From: Agapetus fuscipes
Taxonomy: Eukaryota > Arthropoda > Insecta > Trichoptera > Glossosomatidae
Direction: 5' to 3'
Assembly (NCBI GenBank): GCA_951799405.1
Contig: OX637335.1
Coordinates: 20,154,342 to 20,218,341, forward strand
Length of the DNA stretch: 64,000 bases
Shown one piece after another: positions 9,050 to 19,327 of this stretch (its first letter is position 1; each line of letters starts with the position of its first letter). The position numbers were made by a program, and so were the translations under genes. Below the pieces are notes generated by a model. The model did not search any database and had not been told where the DNA came from. It worked only from the letters and a program-made list of their open reading frames with translations.

Positions 9050-9650
9050 GAGGGTCTTCTAGAAAGAACAAGGAGATGATTCAATAGTTTTTACTAGATA
9101 TTGTATCTTATGATCAATAAGAATAGAAGAGCGTTCTGCATGTCAGTCAGTTTTCTAACTGACTGACATACTATATCATATCTTCTGAAAATACTAATAA
9201 ATCTACTGGAATAAGTAAATAAAAATTTGGGCATTTAGCAAAATGTACCAATGAAGAAAAAAATCACTTAAAAACGATATAACTTCTGATCATTTGTGAG
9301 CCGTGTAGATCCCAAAGATTGCAATCTCGGTCTTATTTACAAAATGAGATAGATACAGGTAGTGTGGAAACACAGCAAATGCCTGAAAAAAAAGTCTAGA
9401 AAACTGTTGCGGGTAATAAGTACTTAAATAAAGTTAAAAGATCACGTCCCTTTTGGAACCTATTTTTTTCTACACTTATTTACATCTTTACGAGTGCGAC
9501 TCTGTATTGGCAATAATTAGCTCAAGTCTAGTAGAACTTGTCGTCACATCAGACACAGTGACGCTGTTTCGCTTGCCCCATACAAGCTCATGAGCAAAAT
9601 CTCAATCCTGTGGTCAGATAAGAGGTCCAAGCGTGTGTAGTGAAATAAGG
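9050..9650. other. No recognised feature
   Basis: AT-rich, apart from a short palindrome around 9145-9170 (TCAGTCAGTTTTCTAACTGA). Confidence 0.3.
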
Positions 9651-9652
9651 TC

Positions 9653-10279
9653 CACGACGAATCGGTCACAAACAACCCTCGATAGACAGCTCAGCCATGG
9701 ACAAATCTGGCACTCAACTTTTCAGCCAATGACATTTCGGCCACATATAGCTCGCCCACAGACACATCGGTCAAAAAGAATTCAGTCACTCAACAGATCG
9801 TCACGCGACTTTTTGGTCTACGACAATTCGGTCACGTACAGTGTATGGTTCACAGACACCTCCATCAAAGAAAACTACAATTAATTAAAAATTACCAAGA
9901 TGACCTAGAGACCGAAACCGGTCAAAACTGTTGATTGAAGATATAAAAATATCAGTGGAATAAAACAGTGTTTTGTTTAAAGATTAATATTTTTCAATAA
10001 ATTAAAACTACAGTAATTACAACCGTTTTTTGGAGAACAAGTTTTCTATGATGGAGTTGTCTATGGATCTATATTGTAGTGATCGAAATGTTGCTGACCG
10101 AAAAGATGTGTGGTTGAACAGTCGTATGTCCGATTTGTCCATTGACGAGTTGTCTGTGTATGAGTTATCTTTGACAGAAATGTCATTGATATAAAATTGT
10201 GTGGTCTTACTGTTGTTTGACCAATTTGTCCATGGACGAACTGTCTGTGGACGAGTTATCTTACACCAATTTGTCGTGA
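9653..10279. mobile_element. Foldback element F2, complete two-armed copy
   Basis: The left arm (9653-9880) opens CACGACGAATCGGTCACA. The right arm (about 10030-10279) is its diverged reverse complement and closes with CCAATTTGTCGTGA. Both arms alternate GTCACA/GTCCACA words separated by GACA, CGACA or TGACA at a period near 18 bp, and both end internally with TCCATCA(A/T)(A)GAAAAC. A unique ~150-bp AT-rich centre separates them. No transposase is encoded. Other copies are at 26347 and 39404. Confidence 0.75.
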
Positions 10280-10539
10280 CTCGAGCGAAAGGAATTAGCA
10301 GCTTAGAAGTGCCACTGCCATCGTCTTGTCCAGCCGCAAGATTTAACACTCCCAGCATCTCAATGTGTTTGTGCGAGTTTGAATTCAATAGAATTGATCG
10401 CGAGGAAATAATGGCTTCATTAGAATTATAATGGTGAAACGAGGAAGTGTCGGTGAGTTGGAGACAGTTGAAAGCTTTAGAGGATTGTCGAGAAACTGTC
10501 CCAAATTAAATGAATAGACGTGGTCTAAAAGGTAAATCT

Positions 10540-10735
10540 TCTATCTCGATCTATCTACAAAGATATCTATGCTACAAAGATACATTACATTTCAGATTCA
10601 TATTAAAAGCATTTACATAAACAGACACGTATAATTTTGCGCTTACACATGCCGCATATGAACTTACAACATAAAAACACAATCTCAAATGAACACAAGC
10701 CTTGCAACTCTTGTCGTCCTTCCCTGAAACAGTTT
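10540..10735 (-). repeat. T-repeat, 5'-truncated
   Basis: It contains CTTGCAACTCTTGTCGTCCT and ends at TTCCCTGAAACAG. The 5' third, including the CTTGACTTATAGG start, is missing. Confidence 0.75.
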
Positions 10736-10744
10736 CAAATAAAT

Positions 10745-10830
10745 AACTGGTTGTAGTTTAATGGTGAACGCTTCTGGCTTGATACAACAAAGTATCTAGA
10801 TTGAACACAGGGTGTGTACACTTTAACGAG
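10745..10830 (+). repeat. tRNA-like SINE head, degenerate
   Basis: GGTTGTAGTTTAATGGTGAACGC resembles an A-box region, and AGATTGAACACAGGG a weak B-box. The family B body cannot be followed. Confidence 0.35.
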
Positions 10831-10834
10831 GTAA

Positions 10835-11500
10835 ATGACGTGTGATCATTTACAGTGGTGGATGGCTATGAGAGATGATCCCATAGCCATCGAAAGTGTG
10901 GTCACCACTTTCAGATTGTTATCACTGTCATTAGTAGTTAAAATTGACTTGCGTGTTCTGAAAGATAAGATTGGAGTTTGATAGAAAAGGAAACACTTGA
11001 ATGCAGTTCACGAAACACATCGACATTTATTTATGAGAAAGTTACACAGAGGAATAGTTAATTAATATCTGATTAATTAATATTAGGAACACTACAAATA
11101 AATGGGTGAACAATTAAGCTTAACACAGGTGTTGGAACGGACAGAGAATTCTCAACACAAAGTTAGATTGGAATACAAAAGACAAGATGGACGGTTGGTC
11201 AGGGCGTGACGGAACATCTACTCAGGTCGGCGGTCCGAGTAGGAAAGGGAAGAGGAAGAAGGAGATGCTTGCTTCGTGGCGTGGCGTTTACTTCCACGTC
11301 ACAGGTTGTTCTTCACCTGGTGGTAGAAAAGGGAACTTCAGGTTGGCGCCGATATTTGTATCGGGCTGCCACAAGAGTAAGTATCGTTACGAATGTATGA
11401 GTGTATGTCTGTGTCTGTTTAATTATGATTGTGTGTTTATATGTTTTTACTTACTTGTATATGTGTGTCTAGACGTAAGTATTTGGATGGTTGTACCTAC
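10835..11500 (-). repeat. Possible degenerate LTR-retroelement remnant
   Basis: On the minus strand a CATAAATAAATG poly(A)-like signal is followed about 150 bp later by CTGAAAGTGGTGACCACAC. That resembles the LTR end/leader junction of insect Pao or Gypsy elements, which often carries TGGTGACC. The next segment forms a hairpin (stem GATGGCTATG/CATAGCCATC, 10862-10892). The GC-rich open frame at 11187-11543 is not recognised. Weak call. Confidence 0.25.
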
Positions 11501-11822
11501 TCGTGTTTGCTCGAAGCTTCTGCTTGAGTCGATTCATGCATAGTTTGGTGTATGCTAGAATAACCCTTAGTCACCTATAAATACGGATTGGAGTGCTTTC
11601 AATTTTACCCGAGCCGTTAAGCGAGAAGTAAAAAAGTTTAAACTGTGAAGCAAATGAGAGAAAATTTCTAAAATAAATGTAATCGAAGTTTTATTAAATT
11701 GAACCCAAATAAATCGTAATAATACATTAATTTGTCATTTCATGGACTGAAAGAATCTTAAATCTAAGTACATAGAAATAAAACTAACAAAATTTTGTTT
11801 TCTTTCTGTCAGTCATTTGTTA

Positions 11823-11996
11823 TGGGGCTTCCACACGCTTGCCAACCCATCTCAAGTCAAGCGCACAGTGTGTCGTCTAGAACATGCTAGCTGGACAAAA
11901 TTTTGTCTAATGGACTCATTTTGTCCAGCTAGCATATTCTAGACGACACACTGTGCGCTTGACTTGTGATGGGTTGGCAAGCGTGTGGAAGCCCCA
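11823..11996. mobile_element. PIF/Harbinger-like MITE, nearly perfect palindrome
   Basis: A 174-bp foldback: 11823-11905 pairs with 11915-11996, TIR tip TGGGGCTTCCACACGCTTGC, flanked by TTA on both sides (11820-11822, 11997-11999). A TTA/TAA TSD is the hallmark of PIF/Harbinger. The same 20-bp tip ends the element at 59773-60248. Confidence 0.85.
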
Positions 11997-11999
11997 TTA

Positions 12000-12290
12000 T
12001 GTTATTTGAATTGTGTGCCTAGTGTGAAAGTGGCACACTAACAGCTACGTCTCTGGAACACGCTCACTTCGAGTAAATTGTTCAATGAATAAATATCCCG
12101 CCTACTCTAGTAAATTGTTAATGCTCCGTTTGTGCATACAATGGACATAGGGAGCAGTTCCGCTGCAACCGCACCAGGGCCCCAAAGACTTAAAAATAAA
12201 AACTAGTCAATCGTCTTGGGGGACCCTTCCCATAGTAAACAAAATTTATCTTTAAATATAACTTAGTTAAGCGCTCGAGAAGATAAACCA
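12000..12290. other. No recognised feature
   Basis: Sequence between the MITE and the next T-repeat. CCGCACCAGGGCCC at about 12167 recurs at about 12730, suggesting a diverged repeat I cannot name. Confidence 0.3.
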
Positions 12291-12293
12291 ACT

Positions 12294-12556
12294 CGTGATT
12301 CCTTTACTTATAGGTCCGTATGAGGCTGACCACCCATACTGTAAAAAATGGTTCACTTTGCCAATGTCACCCCTGTTTTAGAGAAGGTCGGCAAGAGTTG
12401 CAGGGCTTATGTTCATTTGAGATTGGGTTTTTATATTGTTGGTCCACATCCGGCATGTGCTCGCGCGAACTAATACGTTTCAGCTTGTAGGAATGCATTT
12501 GATATGAATCTCAAATGATATATATCTTTCCAACTTAAATTTTTATTTAGATTAGA
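12294..12556 (+). repeat. T-repeat
   Basis: Starts TTCCTTTACTTATAGG and includes GGTTCACTTTGCCAATGTCA and TGCTCGCGCGAAC. The tail TTTAGATTAGATT is short. Confidence 0.85.
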
Positions 12557-12559
12557 TTA

Positions 12560-13105
12560 AGTGAAGATTTTTTTTGTTTTGTGGGTACATTATTACTTTA
12601 AAATGAATTTTCAATACACAAACCGTTACACTTTTATAAACTACATGTAATCTATATTTTTTCTTTAAGCTCATAACGCCGTAGAAACATTCAGATTTGG
12701 TTCACAATGGGTTGGGGCCCTATTAGACACCCGCACCAGGGCCCCCGGTGGGCCTAATCCGGGCCTGATTGTGAGTATAGGCACGGTGGTGAAATATGGT
12801 TGTTTTCGGAACGCTTTTGGCAAGCACTCAAAAGCCAGTGGTCAGTTTCAATCGCCAGAGATTGGAAAGACTGCAAACAAGAAGAAGAAAGAAAAACGAA
12901 GAGAGCGTAGCAAGAAGTATAAACAAGGGGTTTACAGGAAGAAGTAAAAACTAGAAGGAAAAAGAAATAAGTAAGACTGACAGAACTGGGCAACAATCCT
13001 GGAAGTATTTGTACGTTTTTGCTTGCTCTACCGTCTCGCAGTTGTATAATTTTATTACATGAGTTTTACAGTTGGATGTAAGAATTTATTGATCCGATTA
13101 TCATC
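12560..13105. other. No recognised feature
   Basis: An 80-codon minus frame (12754-12996) is rich in Ser, Leu and Phe because of a purine-rich opposite strand. It is probably chance. Confidence 0.3.
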
Positions 13106-13108
13106 ATC

Positions 13109-13378
13109 ATCGTTTGTACCTTGACTTATAGGTTGGTATGCGGCTGACCACCCATACTGTAAAAAATGGTTCACTTTGCCAATGTCACCCCTGTTTCAGG
13201 GAAGGGCGGCAAGAGTTGCAGAGCTTATGTTCATTTGAGATTGGATTTTTATATTGTAGGTCCACATGCGGTATGTGTTAGCGCGAAATTATACATGTCT
13301 GCTTGTGGGAATGCATTTAATATAAATCTTACATGATATATATCTTTGCAGCTTATATTAGATTAGATTAGATTAGAT
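13109..13378 (+). repeat. T-repeat with (TTAGA)n tail
   Basis: Begins about seven bases before CTTGACTTATAGG and ends in four TTAGA-type units. TCATCATC-like sequence on both sides (about 13096 and 13381) may be a TSD but lies in a simple repeat. Confidence 0.88.
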
Positions 13379-13577
13379 CGTCATCATCAACTGCACAGAT
13401 TTTCTACCGTTTAGATGAGAAGCTGTAAGGAATGTTTTAGCGGTATTTCGGTTTCTTAGATTACATTTTAAATATAAACTAGTAACACACTTTTTCATAT
13501 TTTATATTTGAAGTTAGTTATAAAAAATATTTTATGAGTTGTAAAGAAAGTTTGTTATTATTTTTTCAAAAAAAAAT

Positions 13578-13832
13578 AACTTTAATCTAAGTTGAAAAGA
13601 TATATATTACATTTAAGATTCTTATTATATGCATTTTCCTAAGCAGATACGTATAAGTTCGCGCTCATACATGCCGCATGTGGACTTACAACATAAAACC
13701 CGAATCACAAATGAACATAAAGCCTAAAACTCTTGCCGACCTTCCCTGAAACAGGGGGTTTGTATTGGCAAAGTTAACAATGTTTACAGCATTAGTTGTC
13801 AGCCTCATACCAACCTATTAGTGAAAGAACCA
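13578..13832 (-). repeat. T-repeat, diverged
   Basis: The 5' end on its own strand reads CTTTCACTAATAGG. It is full-length but has more substitutions than the copy at 13109. Confidence 0.8.
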
Positions 13833-13950
13833 CACCAAAAACTTAAAAGTCAAACCTAGTCGTACATTTATAGTCCGCTTATGTTTTCTAAAAAAAAGAA
13901 TTTATATATGTTTGAACAAATACTTCAACAGAGCTTGAGGAGATTCGTAG

Positions 13951-14339
13951 TGTTATGATTTATTTCGAATTCACTTTTAATAAAATTGCGGTTGAATATA
14001 TTTAACAGTATTTATTTTTTTAACAAATTGATTACATATCGTTCACTGTGTAATTTTTGCACTGGTGGTTTTGCGGCTCAGGTATCAAAGAGCTACTTAT
14101 CAATCACAGGACCGGCGCCCGTATTTAGGTATATCTGAAAAAGGCCTTATCTTGCATGTCCCAGACCATACGAGACGCCTCTCGAAGCATCTATTTGAGA
14201 GAGTACGAGAAATGCAAGGTACAAAATATCAAAAACTTACGTCTATACACACACATAGCAAGTAAGTACCTACGCCTATCCACACACAATCATAAAAGCA
14301 CATAGACATGAACTTATATATTTGTTACAGTATTAATTA
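13951..14339 (+). mobile_element. Probable solo LTR
   Basis: Begins TGTTATGATTTATTTCG, ends TTTGTTACA, and matches 40701-41055 along its length (GCGGCTCAGGTATCAAAG, GACGCCTCTCGAAGCAT, CACACACAATCATAAAAGCA). Flanks are GTAG and GTAT, an imperfect 4-bp duplication. No internal gag/pol sequence adjoins it. Confidence 0.55.
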
Positions 14340-14628
14340 CTAATATACGTATAACCATAGCAATGGGAAATCTGGTTTCGGAATAATTTTATTTTCAGAA
14401 AGTTGTAATGAAATTGCGGACCGGTCGCGTGACTGCTGCTACCCAGCCTTCATGACACTGACAAGATAAATATTCGAGTGTCACAGCTGACTTACTATTA
14501 TAAGGGTTGCAAATTCATCACAAAACCCTCAACGCGTTGGCCGTTGCGAAGGCTTTTTAATTAAAAATATAATTACTGTACTTCAAAAAAACTATTCATT
14601 TCTGGTAAGTTTACAAGGTGTGAATGAT

Positions 14629-14905
14629 CCGGTCGATAGCTCAGTTGATAGAGTGCTTGCATTCTATGCCGAAAGCTCGGGGTCGAATTTTCAAAATCAA
14701 TAATTTCAAAATGAAAAATGAAATAATGCCAAGGTTTACACAGCATTCACAAGAAATTAATACCAGCCCCGTTGGGAGCTGGGAAACCCCACTTCAATTG
14801 AAGTGGTCGGCGAAGGGCCAATCCCCTTAACTGTAAATATAAATACATTCCACTCGCACATGCAACCGCTTCGGCACTTTATACTCGTATTTAACTTAGT
14901 AGTAA
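14629..14905 (+). mobile_element. tRNA-derived SINE, family A
   Basis: The head has a good A-box (TAGCTCAGTTGATAGAGTGC) and a B-box (GGGTCGAATTTTC). The body holds CACAAGAAATTAATACCAGC and GGGAGCTGGGAAACCCC, then TTAACTGTAAATATAAATAC. Compare 19328 and 56052. Confidence 0.75.
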
Positions 14906-14984
14906 TTTTTAACGATGTACCTTACTGTTTCAATTAAAAAATATTTAAGTTTGGAACCTTTTTATTTTCAAAGCTAAAGCAACA

Positions 14985-15290
14985 CCTTATCATCAATCGC
15001 ACGATAACTAGACGTGGGTCTTTGACTTTTTGATCAACCGCAGCCACCGCTGTCTGTCCAACGCCTTCCTCCTCCAGTCCCATACTCCTACAGCACAGCA
15101 ATCTCAGCCCCTTATTCTGGGTCTTACCACTGTCCTGCGGTTTTTTGATTCTGTCATCACAACCATATTTTCTAAGCTCAGATGGTCCATTCGCTGGATG
15201 TGACCCAGTCAATGGAGTCTAGTGCATTTATTGACCGAGCACATTAACGTCTTCTCCGTCATTTGTTACCGTAGTTCATTTACGTCAACC
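14985..15290 (-). pseudogene. LINE-C-like 3' fragment
   Basis: The reverse complement gives DRQRWLRLIKKSKTHV-like codons and an upstream block that matches 60650-60800 (GATGGTCCATTCGCTGGA, then CA-TGGAGTCT and TTATTGACC on the plus strand). The reading is broken by several stops. Assignment to the RTE-like group is tentative. Confidence 0.45.
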
Positions 15291-15294
15291 AGTG

Positions 15295-15500
15295 GCTAAA
15301 GATGACCTTATAATGAAATTGTCTTAATTATCACATTTTACACAATTTAAGGTAAGAAAAAAAACATAAAACACGATAATGTGAGAGTAGTTTTATATAT
15401 TGTTGTAATCAATTTTTATTTAACATAGGACACATTGGTCCAGTACACATAAAATCATTGCTCATGTAAAATTACCTCTGATGGACATAAGACAAGCAAA
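15295..15500 (+). repeat. Repeat family G
   Basis: TAAGAAAAAAAACATAAAACACGATAATGTGAGAG followed by GGTCCAGTACACAT and AAAATTACCTCTGATGG recurs at 17345-17840 (where a T-repeat interrupts it) and, inverted, near 39660-39790. The type of element is unknown. Confidence 0.55.
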
Positions 15501-15734
15501 CAAAACAAAGACTACGATCGGTCATAATCTTAACTAACCGTACTTAAATACCTTCAGCATAGTAAGCAAAAGCTTTAACGTTTAATCACTGTGCTATCGA
15601 TCCAACTGGCAAAAAGTTAGCCTTCAAAAATATGAGTCAACCGTGCTGCCGACAGCTCGTCAAAGGCTCTACACGAAAATCCAAGAACTGCTTTCATATT
15701 CCACAATACCGTAAAAGTTTTGAGTCATCAGTAT

Positions 15735-15863
15735 CTCGAGTATAAACTCAACCATAGAGTTTCACCAAGAAATGTATAAAAACTAAAGCATCATCTCTAG
15801 TGAGAGTTTTAGTTTACGTGCGTTTTTTGGTTGAGCTGAAATGTTAAGTTTTATACTTGCGGT
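15735..15863. repeat. Palindromic MITE-like repeat PM
   Basis: AGTATAAACTCAACCATAG...GTATAAAAACTAAAGC folds back on GAGTTTTAGTTTACGTGC...GGTTGAGC...TTTTATACTT. Other copies lie at 31540, 32795, 50925, 59090 and 60985. Confidence 0.6.
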
Positions 15864-15910
15864 ATAGAATGACTCGGAGGTTTCGAGAGCTTTTCCGTGT
15901 AGGGTGGGCG

Positions 15911-15958
15911 GTGTTTAGGGGCGGAGGAGTTTAGGGGCGGAGGGGTTTAGGGGCGGAG
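15911..15958 (+). repeat. Three tandem 16-bp G-rich units
   Basis: Units at 15911, 15927 and 15943 read G(T/A/G)GTTTAGGGGCGGAG. The block stands out from its AT-rich surroundings and each unit holds GGGGCGG. Confidence 0.85.
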
Positions 15959-16212
15959 GAGTTTTTCACTCGAAAGTCGCGCTTTTGATTTGTTGTTAAT
16001 TTTCCATGGATACTTTTCGGACGATTTTAAAGTCATTAGTGTATGCACGCGATTTCAGAGAATAGAAAGAAAAATTGACAGTTGGAAGTAAATGTTATAC
16101 ACATACAAAGATTCTCTATTTCATTGTATGTTTTTGAATAAGTATACAATTTGATTTTATCATTTTTCAATGTTTCATTATTGAATACACACACACATAA
16201 TACACAAACATA

Positions 16213-16594
16213 TCTGTACCTTAGAGCATAAACAACGGTAGTCACATTTAGTAAAATGTGCAGGAGACGAGTTTTAGTGAAAATGTGCCCTTTTTTAAAC
16301 CATCATAACTTCTAAACTAGACAAGATATTTTTGATCTGTAAAAACTGTTTTTCTTCTTTTATCAATATTTATTTAATGTGAAGTAATGTGAACAACGTA
16401 TGTGGAACTTCCGTGTTTATGCTCGCACTTTTATGTGCATCCCATATTTATTACACTGGATATCTCAGTAACTATGAGTCCGAGGACTCCAATATTTTTA
16501 CCACTTATAGAACAGCTAATTATAATAATTTCTGAATTATTAACTTAAAAACGCAAAAAAGTGGACTTCCGTTGTTTATGCTCTAAGGTACAGA
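16213..16594. mobile_element. TA-flanked MITE with perfect 26-bp TIRs
   Basis: 16213-16238 (TCTGTACCTTAGAGCATAAA and on) equals the reverse complement of 16569-16594. TA lies outside each end, as in Tc1/mariner-type elements. A third, imperfect copy of the end sequence sits internally near 16398-16422 (GGAACTTCCGTGTTTATGCT). No coding capacity. Confidence 0.88.
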
Positions 16595-16848
16595 TATTTT
16601 TGTTGTACGATTCATATTTAATAGACAAGTCTTTAACATTTATTTAAAAATTAGAATAATGTCCACTTTTCGGATATTTAACGAACCGTTGCACGAGAGC
16701 TTACATTACTTTGCTTCCTTTATTGTGTGAAAGCGTGCCTCCCGAAGACGTTGGCTCTTTATAAACAAACATAAAAAAACCATTAAAGGAATAAAAACCG
16801 AGGAACAAAAGTTAGTAAATTCCTGTATAAAAATCTTTAAAGTTATAG

Positions 16849-17072
16849 GGGCTATTCTTAGACAGTTTAGTCGTCGGTTGAGCCCACGTTTTGACAAACT
16901 AATGATGCATTTGTATGAAGACCTGTCAATCCAAGATGGCCGCAAGTTAACAGCTGATTTGTCTTCATACAAATATTCAAATATTACCGTGCTGATGAAA
17001 CTTCCAGCTCAGGTACCATTAGTTTGTCAAAGCGTGGGCTCAACCGACGACTAAAATGACTAAGAATAGCCC
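16849..17072. mobile_element. MITE 'S', complete copy
   Basis: About 225 bp with ~45-bp inverted ends: GGGCTATTCTTAGACA, then GTCGTCGGTTGAGCCCACG and TTTGACAAACTAATG. Internal AAGATGGCCGCAAGTTAACAGCTG. No coding potential; no convincing TSD. The class of the parent transposon is unknown. Confidence 0.8.
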
Positions 17073-17344
17073 ATATAGTCTTCAATTTTCCTCTCAAACA
17101 AAATTTTGTCCTCAAACATGTAATGGGTATTTCAATCGATTTAAAACAAAGTATTTCCAAGACAATTGAAAAATTATTACAAAATTCAGAAGCGACTTGC
17201 AATAAAAATTAGGTTACAAAAAGTAAAAGTGCTCAAATTAACAATTATTGTTGCGAAATCTTTAATGATAACCTGTTTTTCATTCATCTATGATTACTTG
17301 CAAAATTGTGGATTATTGTGAGACAAAACGTTGCAGTTCATCCT

Positions 17345-17840
17345 ACCAGTGCTTGTTTGGCTTATCTACCATTTGATTCAAACATGTCCTTCTAATGAAA
17401 AATTCTTAACAATCACAATCTGAGCTAAGAAAAAAACGTAAAACACGACAATGTCTAAATCTAAATCTAAGTTGACAAGATATTTATCATTTGAGATTCA
17501 TATTAAATGCATTCCCACAAGCAGACACGTATAATTTCGCGCTCACACATGCCATGCCGCATGTGGACCTACAATATAAAAACCCAATCTCAAATGAACA
17601 TAAGCCCTGCAACTATTGCCGAACTTCCCTGAAATAGGGGTGACATTGGCAAAGTGAACCATTTTTTACAGTATGGGTGGTCCGCCTCATACCAACCTAT
17701 AAGTCAAGGAATGTGAATGACAATGTGAGAGCTGTTTTCAATATTTTTAAAATTAATTTACAGTTTTCATTAGACGCATTGGTACAGTACACATACAAGC
17801 ATTGCTCGTGTGAAATTACCTCTGATGGGTATGAGACAAA
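17345..17840 (+). repeat. Repeat family G, split by a T-repeat
   Basis: The left part 17345-17454 (AAAACGTAAAACACGACAATGT) and the right part 17719-17840 (GACAATGTGAGAGCTG, GGTACAGTACACAT, AAATTACCTCTGATGG) align to the continuous copy at 15295-15500. Confidence 0.6.
17455..17718 (-). mobile_element. Solo T-repeat with its own 8-bp TSD
   Basis: The 264-bp insertion is bounded by GACAATGT at 17447-17454 and 17719-17726, inside repeat family G. It contains only the T-repeat and its (TAAAT/TTAGA)-type tail, with no LINE-A coding sequence. The GCATGC-like word near the middle is duplicated (CATGCCATGCCGCATG). Confidence 0.88.
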
Positions 17841-18112
17841 CAAGCACTAGTTGGCAGCGTGTCTTTGAATGGCTTGATTTCCCACGTACGATTTCGAGAG
17901 AATGAAGTCCGATGCAAAAAAATGGATTTGCCACACGGACTCTAGCTGGTAGCTATTGATTAAGTAAACCACGCAATACTACTGTTTTTCCCAGCATTGT
18001 TGATGCAACTGTACAACCTTATTATTGGGAAAATAGGCGGCGGGTAAGAATGAACTATACGCAACGCAAATGCAACTAAGCTGCGCATATAGTGCAACAA
18101 GTCCTTTTCTTG

Positions 18113-18290
18113 GACCGGTCCGTAGTCCAGTGGCAACACTCCGGACTCGTAAATGGAAGGTTGTGGATTCGGATCCCGGCGGAGCACAAAAATATACCAT
18201 TTATATTTCTCTTATATTAGCTCTTCGCTGGGTTGAAAAATTCATAAACCTTTACCAAAGACCGGTTGTTATGTTATTTTAAAATAACAT
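18113..18290 (+). mobile_element. SINE-B, 5' part
   Basis: tRNA-like head GACCGGTCCGTAGTCCAGTG and TGGATTCGGATCCCGGCG, then CTCTTCGCTGGGTTGAAAAA. The body stops near CTTTACCAAAGACCGG and resumes at about 18905 with GGTTCAGCCTTACAGCACCT...TTGCTTGAGTATTGGCGC, matching the order in the copy at 1127. Confidence 0.7.
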
Positions 18291-18895
18291 ATTATAAAAA
18301 AAACAATCCCGAAGTGTGCAGTGTGTGTTTGTGGGCCGAACGGTCACGGAAACGGCCGAACTGCGCCGTGCGAATCAATCGGCCCACGCTCGTGAGTTCA
18401 TCGTTAGTTCCCGGCAAGATGCCAAGCGATTAAGACGTTAGCGACCAAGCACCAAGCGGTGCAAGAGGGGTCACTACAATGGAGCTCCCTCCCCCCCATC
18501 TACTTGGATTTCCTGCCAGCAAGGCACCCGCCTTGTGGACCAGAGGCATAGGAGCGCCCACCCAGGGGCTCCCACGTATGAAGGCGTCCGCCTTGTGAGC
18601 CGCCGCTAGCCTGGGGCGCTGGCCCAGGCCTTCCGTTTAGAACTCCAGCCAACGGAATAGGGAGTGTTCTAGTGACAACCTGTAGGTCGTGCCAATCCCT
18701 AAATTCCCCTTTTTCCCCATATTAATAGATTAAATAAACCCTTATTTGTTCATGTTAAACTTATCTTTTAATTATACAACCTTCCCAATATATAAGTAAG
18801 CAATACCAAAGAAAGAACCCCACGCCCTGAGAGTGATGCTGATGAGAGCTAGCCGGATGTAAGTATCCTGAAGATACCTTTAAATCGAAACATAA
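18291..18895. mobile_element. GC-rich ~600-bp insertion in SINE-B
   Basis: The block separates the two halves of SINE-B. Its ends show weak inverted similarity (GACCGGTTGTTATGTTA versus the complement of AACATAACACGGTCAC). The middle (18330-18690) is GC-rich with repeated GGC(A/G)CCCGCCTTGTGGACC-like words; the right part is AT-rich. I cannot name the class. Confidence 0.4.
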
Positions 18896-18899
18896 CACG

Positions 18900-18975
18900 G
18901 TCACTAAAAGGTTCAGCCTTACAGCACCTGGGTCTTGCTTGAGTATTGGCGCTTTGTAGCGACGATCAAGCTCGT
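18900..18975 (+). repeat. SINE-B, 3' part
   Basis: CAGCACCTGGGTCTTGCTTG and TAGCGACGATCAAGCTCG correspond to 1290-1345 of the copy at 1127. Confidence 0.6.
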
Positions 18976-19075
18976 ACACCTCTGCGGCACTGCAACAAGT
19001 GGCATATGCCCCTAGAGTCTCTAGAATCTAGGGAGTCTCCGCACAGAATTTCTTGAAAAAAAAACTTCTTCTCGA
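18976..19075 (-). repeat. Repeat family H
   Basis: The reverse complement (GCGGAGACTCCCTAGATTCT, CTCTAGGGGC, GCAGTGCCGCAGAGGTGT) matches 34345-34440. Type unknown. Confidence 0.6.
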
Positions 19076-19184
19076 CGGGAAATCGTCATACTTTAATTGT
19101 AACTACGGTTCTTGGAAACCAATAACAACATACTTATTTCCCGGCCGTGAGACGTCACAATATCGTCTATTTCACTGATTAATG

Positions 19185-19270
19185 TGACAGCTTTACGCCA
19201 ACCCTTTCACTTGAATTTGAGTCTCTGTTACTAAGGCGGATGGTTTTCATCTCGTGAAGGCTGAGTAGAC
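19185..19270 (-). repeat. SINE-A body fragment
   Basis: The complement reads TACTCAGCCTTCACGAGATG and GTGAAAGGGTTGGCGTAAAG, as in the SINE-A body. Head absent. Confidence 0.55.
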
Positions 19271-19327
19271 AGTATCATGATGATGATGATTCTGTTCATG
19301 GAAGATAAGTAAGCTCGTAAAAAGTCT

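Noticed and set aside
10017..10388. 123-codon minus-strand frame
   Set aside because: It is the F2 right arm read as protein; other copies do not keep the frame.
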